A DNA stretch of 64,000 nucleotides, from contig JAERMQ010000006.1 in the NCBI GenBank assembly GCA_016844745.1, positions 62,001 to 126,000 of the forward strand. The letters are read 5' to 3'. The DNA is from Ignavibacteria bacterium (GTDB lineage Bacteria; Bacteroidota; Ignavibacteria; Kapaibacteriales; UBA2268). Positions 1 through 10,592 of this stretch are shown one piece after another. Position 1 is the first letter of the stretch. Every line of letters starts with the position of its first letter. The notes beneath the pieces were generated by a model, which saw nothing but the letters and a program-made list of their open reading frames with translations, did not search any database and had not been told where the DNA came from. A program made the translations under genes and the position numbers.

Positions 1-264
1 TTCTTTTCGAACAATCCAGCTTGTCAGATTACAGAAGTTATAATTATTTCCTTTTATATTTCTTTGACTAAAAATTAATCCTAAAAATCCCATCACTTTA
101 TTATTTTCACAAATCATATAACCGAAATAATCCTTACCGGTATTCCATCTGTCAACAAAAAGTCTCTGCCAGTCACTCTTTGTGATGCGGGGATTATTGA
201 ATTCGGCGAGTAATTCATAAACATTTTCAAAGTCCTCCGATTTTACTTTTATTATATCCGGCAT
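1..264 (-). CDS. Partial CDS, possible GNAT-like acetyltransferase (MPDIIKVKSEDFENVYELLAEFNNP...), runs off the window start
   Basis: Open reading frame on minus strand from ATG at 262-264 to window edge; N-terminal GNAT-like pattern only. Confidence 0.45.
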   Translation of the reverse strand, partial: MPDIIKVKSEDFENVYELLAEFNNPRITKSDWQRLFVDRWNTGKDYFGYMICENNKVMGFLGLIFSQRNIKGNNYNFCNLTSWIVRKE

Positions 265-400
265 TTGTTTCGTAATTTAGTATTTATAAATGAATACAAT
301 TAAACCCTGAACTACAAAAATAACAATAGAATTCCAAAAGTTTTGAAAAAAAGCAAACCTTCCGTATATTTGTAGTTTTGGATTTGGCTAAAATTGAAAA

Positions 401-919
401 ATGATAGCGATTGAAATACACGGAATCAAAGATGGAATATACGAGATAGATAAGAGTGTATCTGTTGAAGATATACCTGACTTGAGCGAAGAATTTTTTG
501 GAAACATAGTATTCAAAGGACATTTGAGAAAAATCGGTAGACGTTTTTCGATTGAAGGCACTGCAAAATGTAGTTCCCGGTTAATCTGCGACCTTACATT
601 AACTGAATATTCAGAAGAAATCGTTTGTGAAATAACAGCCTCATTTCTTGCCGATACGCTTCTTTACTGGAAAAGTAAAGAAAATTTCCAGGGCAGTGAC
701 GATACAATAATTATACATGAAGATGACAAGACGATAGATTTGAGCGATGAATTAAGACAACAACTTGCTTTGACGCTTCCTTTGAAGCGAATTGCGCCGG
801 ATGCTAAAGATATTGAAATAGAAAAGATTTACCCTGATTATTTTTCTTCCGGTTCTCCTGAAAGCGAAAGTACTGGAAACAATATATGGGATTCATTGAA
901 AAAAATTAAAATTAATTGA
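401..919 (+). CDS. DUF177/YceD family protein
   Basis: Position directly upstream of rpmF-plsX and YceD-like sequence. Confidence 0.75.
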   Translation: MIAIEIHGIKDGIYEIDKSVSVEDIPDLSEEFFGNIVFKGHLRKIGRRFSIEGTAKCSSRLICDLTLTEYSEEIVCEITASFLADTLLYWKSKENFQGSDDTIIIHEDDKTIDLSDELRQQLALTLPLKRIAPDAKDIEIEKIYPDYFSSGSPESESTGNNIWDSLKKIKIN

Positions 920-944
920 TATAATCACAATATAGAGAAGTGAA

Positions 945-1115
945 ATGCCAAATCCAACCAGAAAACATTCGAAGTCGAGACGGGACAAAAGGCGTACTCA
1001 TTATAAAGCAGAGTTGCAGACAACATCAGTTTGCCCTCAGTGCGGAGCTGCAAAATTAACCCACCGGGCATGCCCCGAGTGCGGATATTATAATGGTAGA
1101 AAAGTTGTGTCCTAA
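945..1115 (+). CDS. rpmF: 50S ribosomal protein L32 (56 aa, missing from ORF track)
   Basis: MPNPTRKHSKSRRDKRRTHYKAELQTTSVCPQCGAAKLTHRACPECGYYNGRKVVS; L32 N-terminus plus CPQCG/CPECG zinc motif. Confidence 0.95.
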   Translation: MPNPTRKHSKSRRDKRRTHYKAELQTTSVCPQCGAAKLTHRACPECGYYNGRKVVS

Positions 1116-1135
1116 AATAATTAGAACTATCTTCT

Positions 1136-2179
1136 ATGGCAAAAAATAATCGAAAATTTCGCATAGCTTTGGATGCAATGGGAAGTGACTATGCACCCGA
1201 AAGCGAGGTTCGAGGCGCTATTCTTGCGTTCGAAGCGCTAAAAAACGAAATTGATATTGAAATAATCTATGCGGGCAATGAAACCGAAATCAATAAAATA
1301 TTGACCGGGATTACGCCTCGAGATTTTAAATATTCAATCCTTCATGCCGATGAAGTGGTCACTATGGATGATGAACCTACTGTCGCTTTGAAAAGGAAGC
1401 GGAATTCTTCCATGTTCAAAGGCTTGGAATTGCAGGCTCAGGGCAATGCAGATGCCTTTGTTTCAGCCGGTAATACGGGTGCGGTTTTAGCAACTTCTAC
1501 AGTGGTTTTGGGGAAAATCGAAGGAGTGAGCCGTCCAACTATTGGCGCATTTCTTCCTTCACGCGAAGGTACTCCGGTTTTGGTTGTCGATGTTGGCGCC
1601 AATGTTGAGTGCAAACCAAAGTTCTTATATGAATTTGCAGTAATGGGAAGTATTTGTGCAAATGAAGTTTTGGGAATTAAAAATCCAAAAGTAGGGCTTC
1701 TCAATATAGGCGAAGAAGAAACCAAAGGTAACGAACTGACACTTGCCACATATCCGTTATTAAAAAACAGCAATTTGAATTTCATCGGTAACGTCGAAGG
1801 ACGGGATGTTTTGAAAGGTGAAGCCAATGTTGTCGTTTGTGATGGTTTTGTTGGAAATATCGTTCTGAAATTCGCCGAAAGTATGCCGATATTCTTCAAG
1901 GCTCAGTTCGAGCATCATCAGGTAACAGGTTTATACCAAAATCTTAAACTAAGAGCAGCCCAATCAACTTTGAGGGAAGTCTCTTTGCCGCTCGATTCAC
2001 AGGAAAGCGGGGGAGTTCCATTACTCGGGGTTGCCGGTAATGTTATTATCGGTCATGGAAATTCTACTCCAAAAGCAATCAAAAGCATGATAATGCAAGC
2101 AGTTACGCTTATACAAAATGAAATAAACAAAAAAATCGAATCGGCGCTAAAACAAACCGATGATTCCAAACAGTCCTAA
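1136..2179 (+). CDS. plsX: Phosphate acyltransferase PlsX
   Basis: IALDAMGSDYAPESEVRGA start and downstream rpmF-plsX-fabH synteny. Confidence 0.95.
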   Translation: MAKNNRKFRIALDAMGSDYAPESEVRGAILAFEALKNEIDIEIIYAGNETEINKILTGITPRDFKYSILHADEVVTMDDEPTVALKRKRNSSMFKGLELQAQGNADAFVSAGNTGAVLATSTVVLGKIEGVSRPTIGAFLPSREGTPVLVVDVGANVECKPKFLYEFAVMGSICANEVLGIKNPKVGLLNIGEEETKGNELTLATYPLLKNSNLNFIGNVEGRDVLKGEANVVVCDGFVGNIVLKFAESMPIFFKAQFEHHQVTGLYQNLKLRAAQSTLREVSLPLDSQESGGVPLLGVAGNVIIGHGNSTPKAIKSMIMQAVTLIQNEINKKIESALKQTDDSKQS

Positions 2180-2193
2180 TTAGTTATTAAATT

Positions 2194-3183
2194 ATGCCAG
2201 CAACAATTACTTCAATAGCTCATTTTTTACCTCCGGATGTATTCCCGAATTCATACTTTGAGAAATATTTAGAGACCAGCCACGAATGGATTATGACTCG
2301 CTCCGGTATTGCAGAAAGACGTTTTGCAACTACAGGCGCAACTTCAGATATGATAGTACCTGCTGCTTTGGAATGTATAGAAAAAAGGGGTATTTCAAAG
2401 GATGAAATAGATTGTGTAATTGTTGCAACTGTTACTCCAGACCACATGTTCCCATGCACAGCCGCAGTAGTCCAAAGCAAACTGAATATAACTAAAGCAT
2501 GGGGATTTGATATTTCGGCTGCCTGCTCGGGTTTTCTTTTTGCCTTGCAAACTGCAGCAAGCCTTGTCGATAGCGGAGTTTGTAAAAAATTGCTGCTTTG
2601 CGGCTCTGATAAAATGTCCTCAATCATGAATATGAATGACAGGGCTCAGGCAATTCTTTTCGGCGATGGAGCCGGTGTATGCCTGCTTGAAAAATCAAAT
2701 AATCCGGAAATGGGAGTATTGGATTCATTACTCAGAATAGATGGAGCAGGCGGTCAATATCTGCATCAGGTTGCCGGCGGCAGCTTCAAGCCTGCAAGCC
2801 ATGAAACAGTAGATGCTAAGGAACATTACATTTTCCAGGATGGTCAGAATGTATTTAAAGCAGCAGTAAAAGGCATGGCTGATATATCCAGCGAAATAAT
2901 GCAAAAAAATCATCTTGCTCCGGAGGATATACGTTGGCTTGTCCCGCATCAGGCTAATCTTAGAATAATAAGCGCTACAGCCGACCGCATGGGATTGAGT
3001 ATGGATAAAGTAATGATTAATATTGAAAAATACGGAAATACTACAGCAGGAACAATACCGATTTGCCTTTCCGAATGGCTTAATAAAGGCGAAATCCAAA
3101 AAGGTGATAGATTAGTGCTATCAAGCTTTGGTGCCGGTTATACATGGGGTGCTGTGCTACTGCGCTGGGATATGAACGACTAA
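2194..3183 (+). CDS. fabH: 3-oxoacyl-ACP synthase III
   Basis: Thiolase fold, ACSGFLFAL active site, VPHQAN, NTTAGTIP motifs. Confidence 0.95.
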   Translation: MPATITSIAHFLPPDVFPNSYFEKYLETSHEWIMTRSGIAERRFATTGATSDMIVPAALECIEKRGISKDEIDCVIVATVTPDHMFPCTAAVVQSKLNITKAWGFDISAACSGFLFALQTAASLVDSGVCKKLLLCGSDKMSSIMNMNDRAQAILFGDGAGVCLLEKSNNPEMGVLDSLLRIDGAGGQYLHQVAGGSFKPASHETVDAKEHYIFQDGQNVFKAAVKGMADISSEIMQKNHLAPEDIRWLVPHQANLRIISATADRMGLSMDKVMINIEKYGNTTAGTIPICLSEWLNKGEIQKGDRLVLSSFGAGYTWGAVLLRWDMND

Positions 3184-3391
3184 TGATTAATGATTAATGG
3201 TCAATGGTTAATGGTTAATTATAAAATTATAAATTATTAGTTATGAGTTATAAGTTAAAATTTTCTTAAAAAGAAATATTATTGATTCAGAAATAACAAT
3301 TAAAAATTAATAATTTGAAAATCATGGTAATCATTTAATCAAGTAAATCAAGGTTCAGACAATTAAAATCAAGGTTCAGACAATAAATATA

Positions 3392-4315
3392 ATGAAAACA
3401 GCCATATTATGCTCAGGTCAAGGCTCTCAGTACGTAGGAATGTTAAAGGATATTTCCGAACATTTTCCTACTACTTTAGGCAAAATTAGTCTTGCCGATG
3501 AGCTGATTGGTTATAAATTAAGTGAAATCTGTTTCGATGGTCCTCCGGATTTATTAAAAGAAACAAGAAATACCCAACCTGCATTATTTTTACATTCTGC
3601 CGTTGTTTATGACCTGATTAAGGAACTGCTCGAAGTTAATGCAGCAGCGGGACACTCAGTTGGTGAGTATGCTGCTCTTTATGCAGCCGGAGTATTATCT
3701 TTTGTAGATGCTTTTAAACTTGTCGCTCTGCGTGGAAAATTAATGTTCGAGGCAGGGGAGAAACTCCCAGGCACTATGTTTGCCGTTATTGGATTGGAAG
3801 ATGAAAAAGTGGAAGCCGTTTGCAGGGAATTAACTGAATCCGGTAATGGAAATGTTGTCGTAGCTGCTAATTTCAACTGTCCTTCACAGGTAGTTGTTTC
3901 AGGTTCGGCGGAATATTTACGCAATAATACGGCAGCATTCAAGCAAGCAGGGGCAAAAATCGTTAAAGAGCTTGTCGTTAGCGGAGCATTTCATTCACCT
4001 TTAATGAAACCTGCAAAGGAGGAATTAGAGAAGGCTATTCTTGCAACCAATTTCAATACTGCACGTATTCCGGTATATTCGAATGTTTATGCTAAACCGT
4101 TGACAGATTCGGATGAACTTAAAAATGCATTGATTATGCAGCTCGAATCTCCGGTTTTATGGACACAATCAATTAAGAAAATATATGAGGACGGAATAAA
4201 TAATTTTATTGAGGTTGGTGCGGGCAATGTCCTTCAGGGATTAGTAAAAAGGATTGTATCTGATTCTCAAATTAGCGGATTTGATAAAGTAAGCGATATA
4301 ACCGAAAAATTGTAA
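3392..4315 (+). CDS. fabD: Malonyl-CoA:ACP transacylase
   Basis: GQGSQ, GHSVGEYAAL, AFHSPLM motifs. Confidence 0.95.
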   Translation: MKTAILCSGQGSQYVGMLKDISEHFPTTLGKISLADELIGYKLSEICFDGPPDLLKETRNTQPALFLHSAVVYDLIKELLEVNAAAGHSVGEYAALYAAGVLSFVDAFKLVALRGKLMFEAGEKLPGTMFAVIGLEDEKVEAVCRELTESGNGNVVVAANFNCPSQVVVSGSAEYLRNNTAAFKQAGAKIVKELVVSGAFHSPLMKPAKEELEKAILATNFNTARIPVYSNVYAKPLTDSDELKNALIMQLESPVLWTQSIKKIYEDGINNFIEVGAGNVLQGLVKRIVSDSQISGFDKVSDITEKL

Positions 4316-4381
4316 TAACCAAAAATTTCGTATATTGTAAGTCTATAACTTTGATTAAAATATAGTTAAATAAATTTGTAA

Positions 4382-5128
4382 ATGGAAAAAAAATTAGAAG
4401 GAAAAATAGCTGTAATAACCGGAGGTTGCCGTGGAATAGGTAAAGCTATGGTCGAATTGTTTGCAAGGCAGGGAGCTATTGTCTATACAATTGACCATGT
4501 CATTCCACAGGAAGGCGAAGCTTTTATCGAAGACGCAGAAATAGCTTCTTCAATTGCCTGCCTTCAAGCCGATGTTACAAAAGAAGAATCGGTTAATAAT
4601 GCATTTGCCGAAATACTGAAACGAAGCAATAGAATAGATATACTTATTAACAATGCCGGTATAACACGTGATAATCTATTGTTGAGGCTTTCCGAACAGG
4701 ATTGGGATGCCGTTTTAGACACAAATCTTAAAGGCGCTTTCCTTTGCACAAAAGCCGTTGCCAAGCCGATGATGGCTCAGAGGGCAGGGAGAATAATTAA
4801 TATTGCATCAGTCGTAGGACAAATCGGCAATGCAGGACAATCAAACTATTCAGCTTCCAAAGCTGGGATGTTCGGATTTACCAAATCAATAGCGCGTGAG
4901 TTGTCTTCGCGGAATATACTTGTGAATTGTATAGCTCCGGGCTATGTTAGAACGCCGATGACTGAAAAATTAACAGACGAGCAGAAACAGGCTTTTATTC
5001 AGAATATACCGCTTAAACGTGTTGCAGAGCCGCTCGATATTGCAAATGCCGCTTCTTTTTTAGCTTCCGACGAATCATCATATATTACAGGTCATGTGCT
5101 GCACGTAAATGGCGGAATGGCAATGTAA
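4382..5128 (+). CDS. fabG: 3-oxoacyl-ACP reductase
   Basis: SDR motifs TGGCRGIG, NNAG, YSASKAG. Confidence 0.95.
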   Translation: MEKKLEGKIAVITGGCRGIGKAMVELFARQGAIVYTIDHVIPQEGEAFIEDAEIASSIACLQADVTKEESVNNAFAEILKRSNRIDILINNAGITRDNLLLRLSEQDWDAVLDTNLKGAFLCTKAVAKPMMAQRAGRIINIASVVGQIGNAGQSNYSASKAGMFGFTKSIARELSSRNILVNCIAPGYVRTPMTEKLTDEQKQAFIQNIPLKRVAEPLDIANAASFLASDESSYITGHVLHVNGGMAM

Positions 5129-5191
5129 GAAAATTGAAATAATGTTTTTTTATTTATAATTCATATTTGTAAAATTTTTTTGAGGTTTAAA

Positions 5192-5431
5192 ATGGCTGAT
5201 TTAAAGCAAAAAGTTGTCGAAATAATCGTAAGAAAACTCGGTGTCGAAGAAACACAGGTTACAGATTCTGCATCCTTTACGAAGGATTTGGGAGCAGATT
5301 CACTTGATACTGTCGAGCTTATCATGGAATTCGAAAAAGAATTCGGTATTACGATTGAAGATAGCGATGCCGAAAAAATTCAAACCGTCAGCAATGTTGT
5401 TAATTATTTGACAGAGAAAACAGTATCATAA
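5192..5431 (+). CDS. acpP: Acyl carrier protein
   Basis: [17 protein letters not shown] phosphopantetheine site; ATG at 5192 preferred over the track's TTG at 5180. Confidence 0.95.
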   Translation: MADLKQKVVEIIVRKLGVEETQVTDSASFTKDLGADSLDTVELIMEFEKEFGITIEDSDAEKIQTVSNVVNYLTEKTVS

Positions 5432-5462
5432 TTTGAAAATGTAATAATTAAAAGAAAAGGCT

Positions 5463-6719
5463 ATGCCAAAATATAATTTCCCCCGAGTGGTAGTAACCGG
5501 CTTAGGTACCGTTTCTCCAATCGGGAATTCAGTTGCCGAATTCTGGCAATCGATGATGGAAGGGAAAAGCGGAACCGGACCAATTACCCGGTTCGACCCT
5601 GTAAATCATGATACCAAATTTGCCAACGAATTAAAAAACTACGACCCGTTGCTGCATATGAACCGTAAAGAAGTCCAGCGAATGGATTTGTTTTGTCAAT
5701 ATGCAATCTCTGCCGCAACCATGGCTGTTGAAGATGCAGCAATAAATTTCGAAACACTCGATAGGGAACGAATCGGGGTAATATTCGGTTCCGGAATCGG
5801 TGGAATGTGGACTTACCATCATCAAATGCTGAATTTATTCGAAGCCGATGGAAACCCGCATAGAATATCACCTTTCTTTGTTCCGATGCTTATTTCCGAT
5901 ATTGCGGCAGGTCATATCGCAATACGGTGGGGATTGAAAGGTCCTAATTATGCAACGGTATCGGCTTGTGCAACATCTTCTCATGCAATATCAGATGCTT
6001 TTATGCTTATTCAACGGGGAAATGCCGATATGATTCTTTGCGGAGGCAGTGAATCTGTCGTTTGCCCAATGGGAATAGGCGGCTTCAACTCAATGAAAGC
6101 ATTATCTACACGCAATGATAATCCCGAATCAGCAAGCCGTCCTTTTGATAAAGACAGGGATGGATTTGTTATGGGTGAAGGCGGTGGCATTATTGTTATA
6201 GAAAGCTATGAACATGCTATGGATCGCGGAGCGAAGATTTACGCCGAGCTTGCCGGTATTGGTCTTACCGATGATGCTTTCCATATTACTCAACCATCCG
6301 AAGGAGGCGAAGGTGCTGTCCGGTCGATGAGAATTTGCCTCGAAGATGCAGGTTTGGTGCCGGAAGATATTGATTATATCAATGCTCATGGTACATCCAC
6401 TCCATATAATGATAAAAATGAAACCCAGGCGATTAAAACGTTATTCGGCGCTCATGCATATAAAATGAAAATCAGCTCGACTAAATCAATGACCGGTCAT
6501 TTGCTTGGCGCTGCCGGAGCTGTCGAAGCCATTGCTTCCGTTATGGCTTTAAAAGAACAGACTGCTCCACCAACTATAAACTATATAACTCCGGACCCTG
6601 AATGTGATTTGGATTATACTCCGAATAAACCCGCTAAACACAGGATTAAAGCTGTGATTAGCAATACATTCGGATTCGGTGGTCATAATGCTTCTTTATG
6701 CTTTAAAGAATTAGAATAA
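5463..6719 (+). CDS. fabF: 3-oxoacyl-ACP synthase II
   Basis: KAS motifs ACATSSHA, NAHGTSTPYND, KSMTGHLLGAAG. Confidence 0.95.
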   Translation: MPKYNFPRVVVTGLGTVSPIGNSVAEFWQSMMEGKSGTGPITRFDPVNHDTKFANELKNYDPLLHMNRKEVQRMDLFCQYAISAATMAVEDAAINFETLDRERIGVIFGSGIGGMWTYHHQMLNLFEADGNPHRISPFFVPMLISDIAAGHIAIRWGLKGPNYATVSACATSSHAISDAFMLIQRGNADMILCGGSESVVCPMGIGGFNSMKALSTRNDNPESASRPFDKDRDGFVMGEGGGIIVIESYEHAMDRGAKIYAELAGIGLTDDAFHITQPSEGGEGAVRSMRICLEDAGLVPEDIDYINAHGTSTPYNDKNETQAIKTLFGAHAYKMKISSTKSMTGHLLGAAGAVEAIASVMALKEQTAPPTINYITPDPECDLDYTPNKPAKHRIKAVISNTFGFGGHNASLCFKELE

Positions 6720-6777
6720 GCTAAATTGAAATACCGGCAGAGTTTTAAATGACATCCTGCCGGTAAATAAATCGTAG

Positions 6778-7668
6778 ATGATAAGAAATATGTTTCGCTA
6801 TTTATACAACATCATACTCCGGCGTAAATATTTTAACAAGCTTAGATTCCTTGCTCGCAGTCATACTTACAATGTAAAATGGCTGGGCATCCTACCTGAA
6901 AATAAAAAATCGGACATCGAAAAAACATTCAATTTAAAAATTAAAAATCTCGGCTATTACGAGCAGGCATTTACTCATAGGTCTTACCTCCAGATTTCTA
7001 CTTTTTCGAAGAGCAAATCTAACGAAAGAATGGAATTTTTAGGTGATGCCATTTTAGGTTTTATTGTAGGGGAGTTTTTATTTACAAGTTATTCGGACTC
7101 ATTCGAAGGTGATTTAACCAAAATGCGTTCCTGGCTTGTCAATAAAAATTCTCTTGCTCTTTGTGCGCGTAAACTTGGTTTATCTCAATTTATTTTACTT
7201 AGTCACAGCGCTGAACGTTCGCTTCGTACCGGCAGTGATTCTATGTTAGCCGATTGTCTGGAAGCGGTTATTGCAGCTATTTATTTAGATGGAGGATTTT
7301 CTATAGTTAAGCAGTTCATTCTCGAAAAACTTCTTCCAATAATAATGAATGATATTGAAATGGAGGACTCAAATTACAAAAGTATTTTGCTTGAAAGTTT
7401 ACAAGCTAAATGCAAAAAGGCTCCCAGTTATGTTATTATTGAAGAGAAAGGACCAGACCACGACAAAGAATTTATAATTGGGGTTTACTTAGATAGAGTT
7501 TTAATGGGACAAGGAACCGGTAAAAGCAAAAAACAAGCTGAACAATTGGCAGCACAAAATGCTTTGGAGAATGGTATTAATATTATCGAAACAGAAGAAG
7601 ATGTAGAAAATTATGAAATAAGTGAAATTGATAGCAATGAAAATGAAATGAATGATGGTTCAGATTAA
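6778..7668 (+). CDS. rnc: Ribonuclease III
   Basis: NERMEFLGDAILG signature plus C-terminal dsRBD. Confidence 0.93.
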   Translation: MIRNMFRYLYNIILRRKYFNKLRFLARSHTYNVKWLGILPENKKSDIEKTFNLKIKNLGYYEQAFTHRSYLQISTFSKSKSNERMEFLGDAILGFIVGEFLFTSYSDSFEGDLTKMRSWLVNKNSLALCARKLGLSQFILLSHSAERSLRTGSDSMLADCLEAVIAAIYLDGGFSIVKQFILEKLLPIIMNDIEMEDSNYKSILLESLQAKCKKAPSYVIIEEKGPDHDKEFIIGVYLDRVLMGQGTGKSKKQAEQLAAQNALENGINIIETEEDVENYEISEIDSNENEMNDGSD

Positions 7669-7704
7669 TGTCAAATTGTTGTCGTAAAATGTCTATCAAA
7701 AGTG

Positions 7705-7786
7705 AGAATGTCATTCGTAAGCGAATTGAAGAATCCAGTCCAAAAACCGTTTCTGGATTCTTCACTTCGCTTACGAATGACATTCT
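7705..7786. repeat. Inverted repeat (34-bp arms, 1 mismatch): AGAATGTCATTCGTAAGCGAATTGAAGAATCCAG ... CTGGATTCTTCACTTCGCTTACGAATGACATTCT
   Basis: Arms 7705-7738 and 7753-7786 read directly. Confidence 0.9.
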
Positions 7787-7869
7787 ACTTGACTTTTGAG
7801 ACAAGCTCATTTATAAGATTCAAATATATTAAATCTAAAACTAATTTTTTTAATTAATTCAAAACAAAA

Positions 7870-9318
7870 ATGGAAAAGTTAATTATTGAAAAATCCAGAA
7901 GTAAAAGAAAAGGCTATACACTTCCCACACTTGATGTAGAGCCTGTTTCGAATGATTCACTAATCCCCCGAAAATTCCTTCGCAAAACGGAACCGGAATT
8001 ACCGGAAGTAAGCGAAATAGATATAGCCCGGCATTATCTGCGTTTGTCCCGGCTTAATTATAATATCGAAGAAGGTTTCTACCCGCTTGGTTCCTGCACG
8101 ATGAAGTATAATCCAAAGGTAAACGAGAAAGTAGCTTCGCTGCCCGGATTTGCCGATTTGCATCCCTGTACACCGGAACGCAATAGCCAGGGTGCACTCC
8201 AATTGATGTATGATTTGGGAGAAGCTCTAAAAGCAATCAGCGGATTGATGGGTGTTACATTGCAGCCGGCTGCAGGCTCTCAGGGTGAGTTTACAGGTAT
8301 TTTAATGATGCGCGCTTATCATCTTGACAGGGGAGATACAAAACGTGATACAATTTTAATTCCCGATTCAGCGCACGGCACAAATCCTGCATCAGGTGCA
8401 ATAGGAGGTTTCAAAATCGTAAGCGTTAAATCTAATGATGATGGAAGAATAGATTTGGAAGACCTTAAATTAAAAGCCACCGACGAGGTAGCTGCTTTGA
8501 TGTTGACTAATCCCAATACTCTTGGTCTTTTCGAAGGTCAAATCTGCGAAATAGAAAAAATAGTTCATGATTGCGGTGGACTGATGTATATGGACGGAGC
8601 TAACCTGAATGCTTTATTGGGTATCGTTCGACCGGGTGATATGAATTTCGATTGTATGCATATTAATCTTCATAAGACATTTTCAACTCCTCATGGCGGC
8701 GGTGGTCCAGGTTCCGGACCTGTTTGCGTCAGCGAAAAACTTTTGCCATTTTTGCCTGTTCCCAGAATTATCAAAAATGGAGATAAATACGCATTGGAAA
8801 CTTCGGCAGATAAATCGGTTGGCAAAGTTCATTCCTTCTTTGGGAATTTTGGTATGTTTGTTCGTGCTTATACGTATATTCGTATGTATGGCGCTGAAGG
8901 CTTGCATCAGGTTAGCTGCGATGCGGTATTGAATGCTAATTATTTGTTTTCAAGATTGAAGGATAAATTCGATGTGCCGCATGATGAATATTGTATGCAT
9001 GAATTTACTTTGAGTGGCGACCGCCAAAAGAAAGCCGGGGCAAGCACCAAAGATATTGCCAAACGATTATTGGATTACGGATTCCACGCTCCAACGATTT
9101 ATTTCCCGCTTATAGTTCATGAAGCATTATTAATCGAACCGACCGAGACAGAATCCAAGGAGAGTATTGATTCCTTTGCCGATGCGATGCTGGCAATCGA
9201 TGAAGAAATAAAGAATACTCCCGAAGTTGTTTTGAACGCACCCAGCACAACACCCATGCGACGTTTGGATGATGCACTTGCTGCCCGGCAGTTGAATATT
9301 TCGTGGGTAGGGAAATAG
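7870..9318 (+). CDS. gcvPB: Glycine dehydrogenase (decarboxylating) subunit 2
   Basis: P-protein C-terminal half: GSCTMKYNPK, HKTFSTPHGGGGPGSGP lysine motif. Confidence 0.93.
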   Translation: MEKLIIEKSRSKRKGYTLPTLDVEPVSNDSLIPRKFLRKTEPELPEVSEIDIARHYLRLSRLNYNIEEGFYPLGSCTMKYNPKVNEKVASLPGFADLHPCTPERNSQGALQLMYDLGEALKAISGLMGVTLQPAAGSQGEFTGILMMRAYHLDRGDTKRDTILIPDSAHGTNPASGAIGGFKIVSVKSNDDGRIDLEDLKLKATDEVAALMLTNPNTLGLFEGQICEIEKIVHDCGGLMYMDGANLNALLGIVRPGDMNFDCMHINLHKTFSTPHGGGGPGSGPVCVSEKLLPFLPVPRIIKNGDKYALETSADKSVGKVHSFFGNFGMFVRAYTYIRMYGAEGLHQVSCDAVLNANYLFSRLKDKFDVPHDEYCMHEFTLSGDRQKKAGASTKDIAKRLLDYGFHAPTIYFPLIVHEALLIEPTETESKESIDSFADAMLAIDEEIKNTPEVVLNAPSTTPMRRLDDALAARQLNISWVGK

Positions 9319-9416
9319 TGAATAGTGAAAAAGGGAAGAGGGAAAAGGGAAAAGCGAAGAGGGAAAAGCGAAGAGGGAAAAGGGAAAAGCGAAGAGGGAA
9401 AAGCGAAGAGGGAAAA
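9314..9416 (+). repeat. Heptanucleotide array: AATAGTG x2 then GGGAAAA/GCGAAGA/GGGAAGA x12 (near-polypurine)
   Basis: Units counted by eye; gcvPB stop TAG (9316-9318) is inside the first unit. Confidence 0.9.
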
Positions 9417-9465
9417 GTGGATTAGTAAATGAGAAATTTGACTAAGTTGTTTTCGAAAAAAATAA

Positions 9466-9517
9466 AATAATACACCCCTTAACCCTCTCTCAACAGTGGA
9501 TTAAGAGGTGTGTTATT
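9466..9517. terminator. Hairpin AATAATACACCCCTTAA ... TTAAGAGGTGTGTTATT between convergent genes
   Basis: 17-bp imperfect stem with 18-nt loop. Confidence 0.55.
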
Positions 9518-9565
9518 TCTTCATTAATCTTTTCTACTTCTACTTCTTTTTCTATGTTCTATGTT

Positions 9566-10354
9566 CTATTTCGGGGGAGTCCATCCATCGCGCTTCCAAC
9601 CGACAAGTTCGATATTGACAGTTCCGACATAAACTTTTAATTTAGCTTTAATTGGAATTCGTGCTTTATCGTCACTAAACCAGGCTTCGAAATTTCCTGT
9701 CATCCCGTATATACCTGTCCAATCTGCTGAACCATGTAAATAAAAAGTCCGAACGGCATAATCGATAGAAGAAATTCTAACCTTTTCGACTTTATTTGTA
9801 AAATTAATAATTGTTACGCATGTATCACGATCCATAACTGTTGGAACGGAAATGCAACGATTGATACCTGAGAACTGCCGGGCAAAATAGAAAAGGGAGA
9901 AACCGTCATTCCATTTTTTTTTTGAGTAAATAGTATCTAACCAGGCTTTCTGTTGGCTTTTCCATTTTTCATTTATAATAATATTATTTTGATAATCGAA
10001 TATATGGCGCTGCCAGTCCCATTCGTGAGAAATGAAACTAGAAGAACTTTCGAATTTGTATGAGAATGCTGCAGTTGGATCTATCCAACTTTGACTTGTT
10101 GCAAAAAGTCTGAAAAAGGGGATTTGTGGAATTGATTCCATTCGGGACATTGTCCGGAAATATTTGATTCCTCCGTTTGATTCTTCAGATAAAATAAACA
10201 TTTTAATAGTCCCGATTTTAAATCCGAGAAATGATACTTCGTAAGTTAGTTCTTCTCCGGACTGGAATATGGAACTTTGGGCTGAATTAGATTTAATTGT
10301 AGAAATAAGAAGAACTGCAAGTACTAAAATTAATTTCCAAACTTTAGAGCACAT
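9566..10354 (-). CDS. DUF3108 domain-containing protein (copy 1)
   Basis: Signal peptide, SGEELTYEVSFLGFKIGTI N-terminus; paralogue of 10593-11396. Confidence 0.8.
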   Translation of the reverse strand: MCSKVWKLILVLAVLLISTIKSNSAQSSIFQSGEELTYEVSFLGFKIGTIKMFILSEESNGGIKYFRTMSRMESIPQIPFFRLFATSQSWIDPTAAFSYKFESSSSFISHEWDWQRHIFDYQNNIIINEKWKSQQKAWLDTIYSKKKWNDGFSLFYFARQFSGINRCISVPTVMDRDTCVTIINFTNKVEKVRISSIDYAVRTFYLHGSADWTGIYGMTGNFEAWFSDDKARIPIKAKLKVYVGTVNIELVGWKRDGWTPPK

Positions 10355-10592
10355 AAATTCAAGAACTAATATTTAAAATAAATCAAATTTAATTAAAATT
10401 TTTTTATTTGAATATAATTTCAGAAAACGGAAGGTAAAAATTTAAGTTAGTTCAAAAAACTTCATCCCTGCATGTAATGAAAGGGGGAATCAGTTATTAA
10501 AAGAAAACCAATAATGAATTTTGAAGTAAGCAGATATAAATAAAATTATCATAACCTTTTCTACTTCTGCTTCTTTTTCTAAGTTCTATGTT

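Noticed and set aside
1438-1899. Antisense ORF inside plsX, and similar antisense ORFs inside fabH, gcvPB, the RNB gene and others
   Set aside because: Fully overlap strong conserved CDSs on the other strand; no recognisable product.
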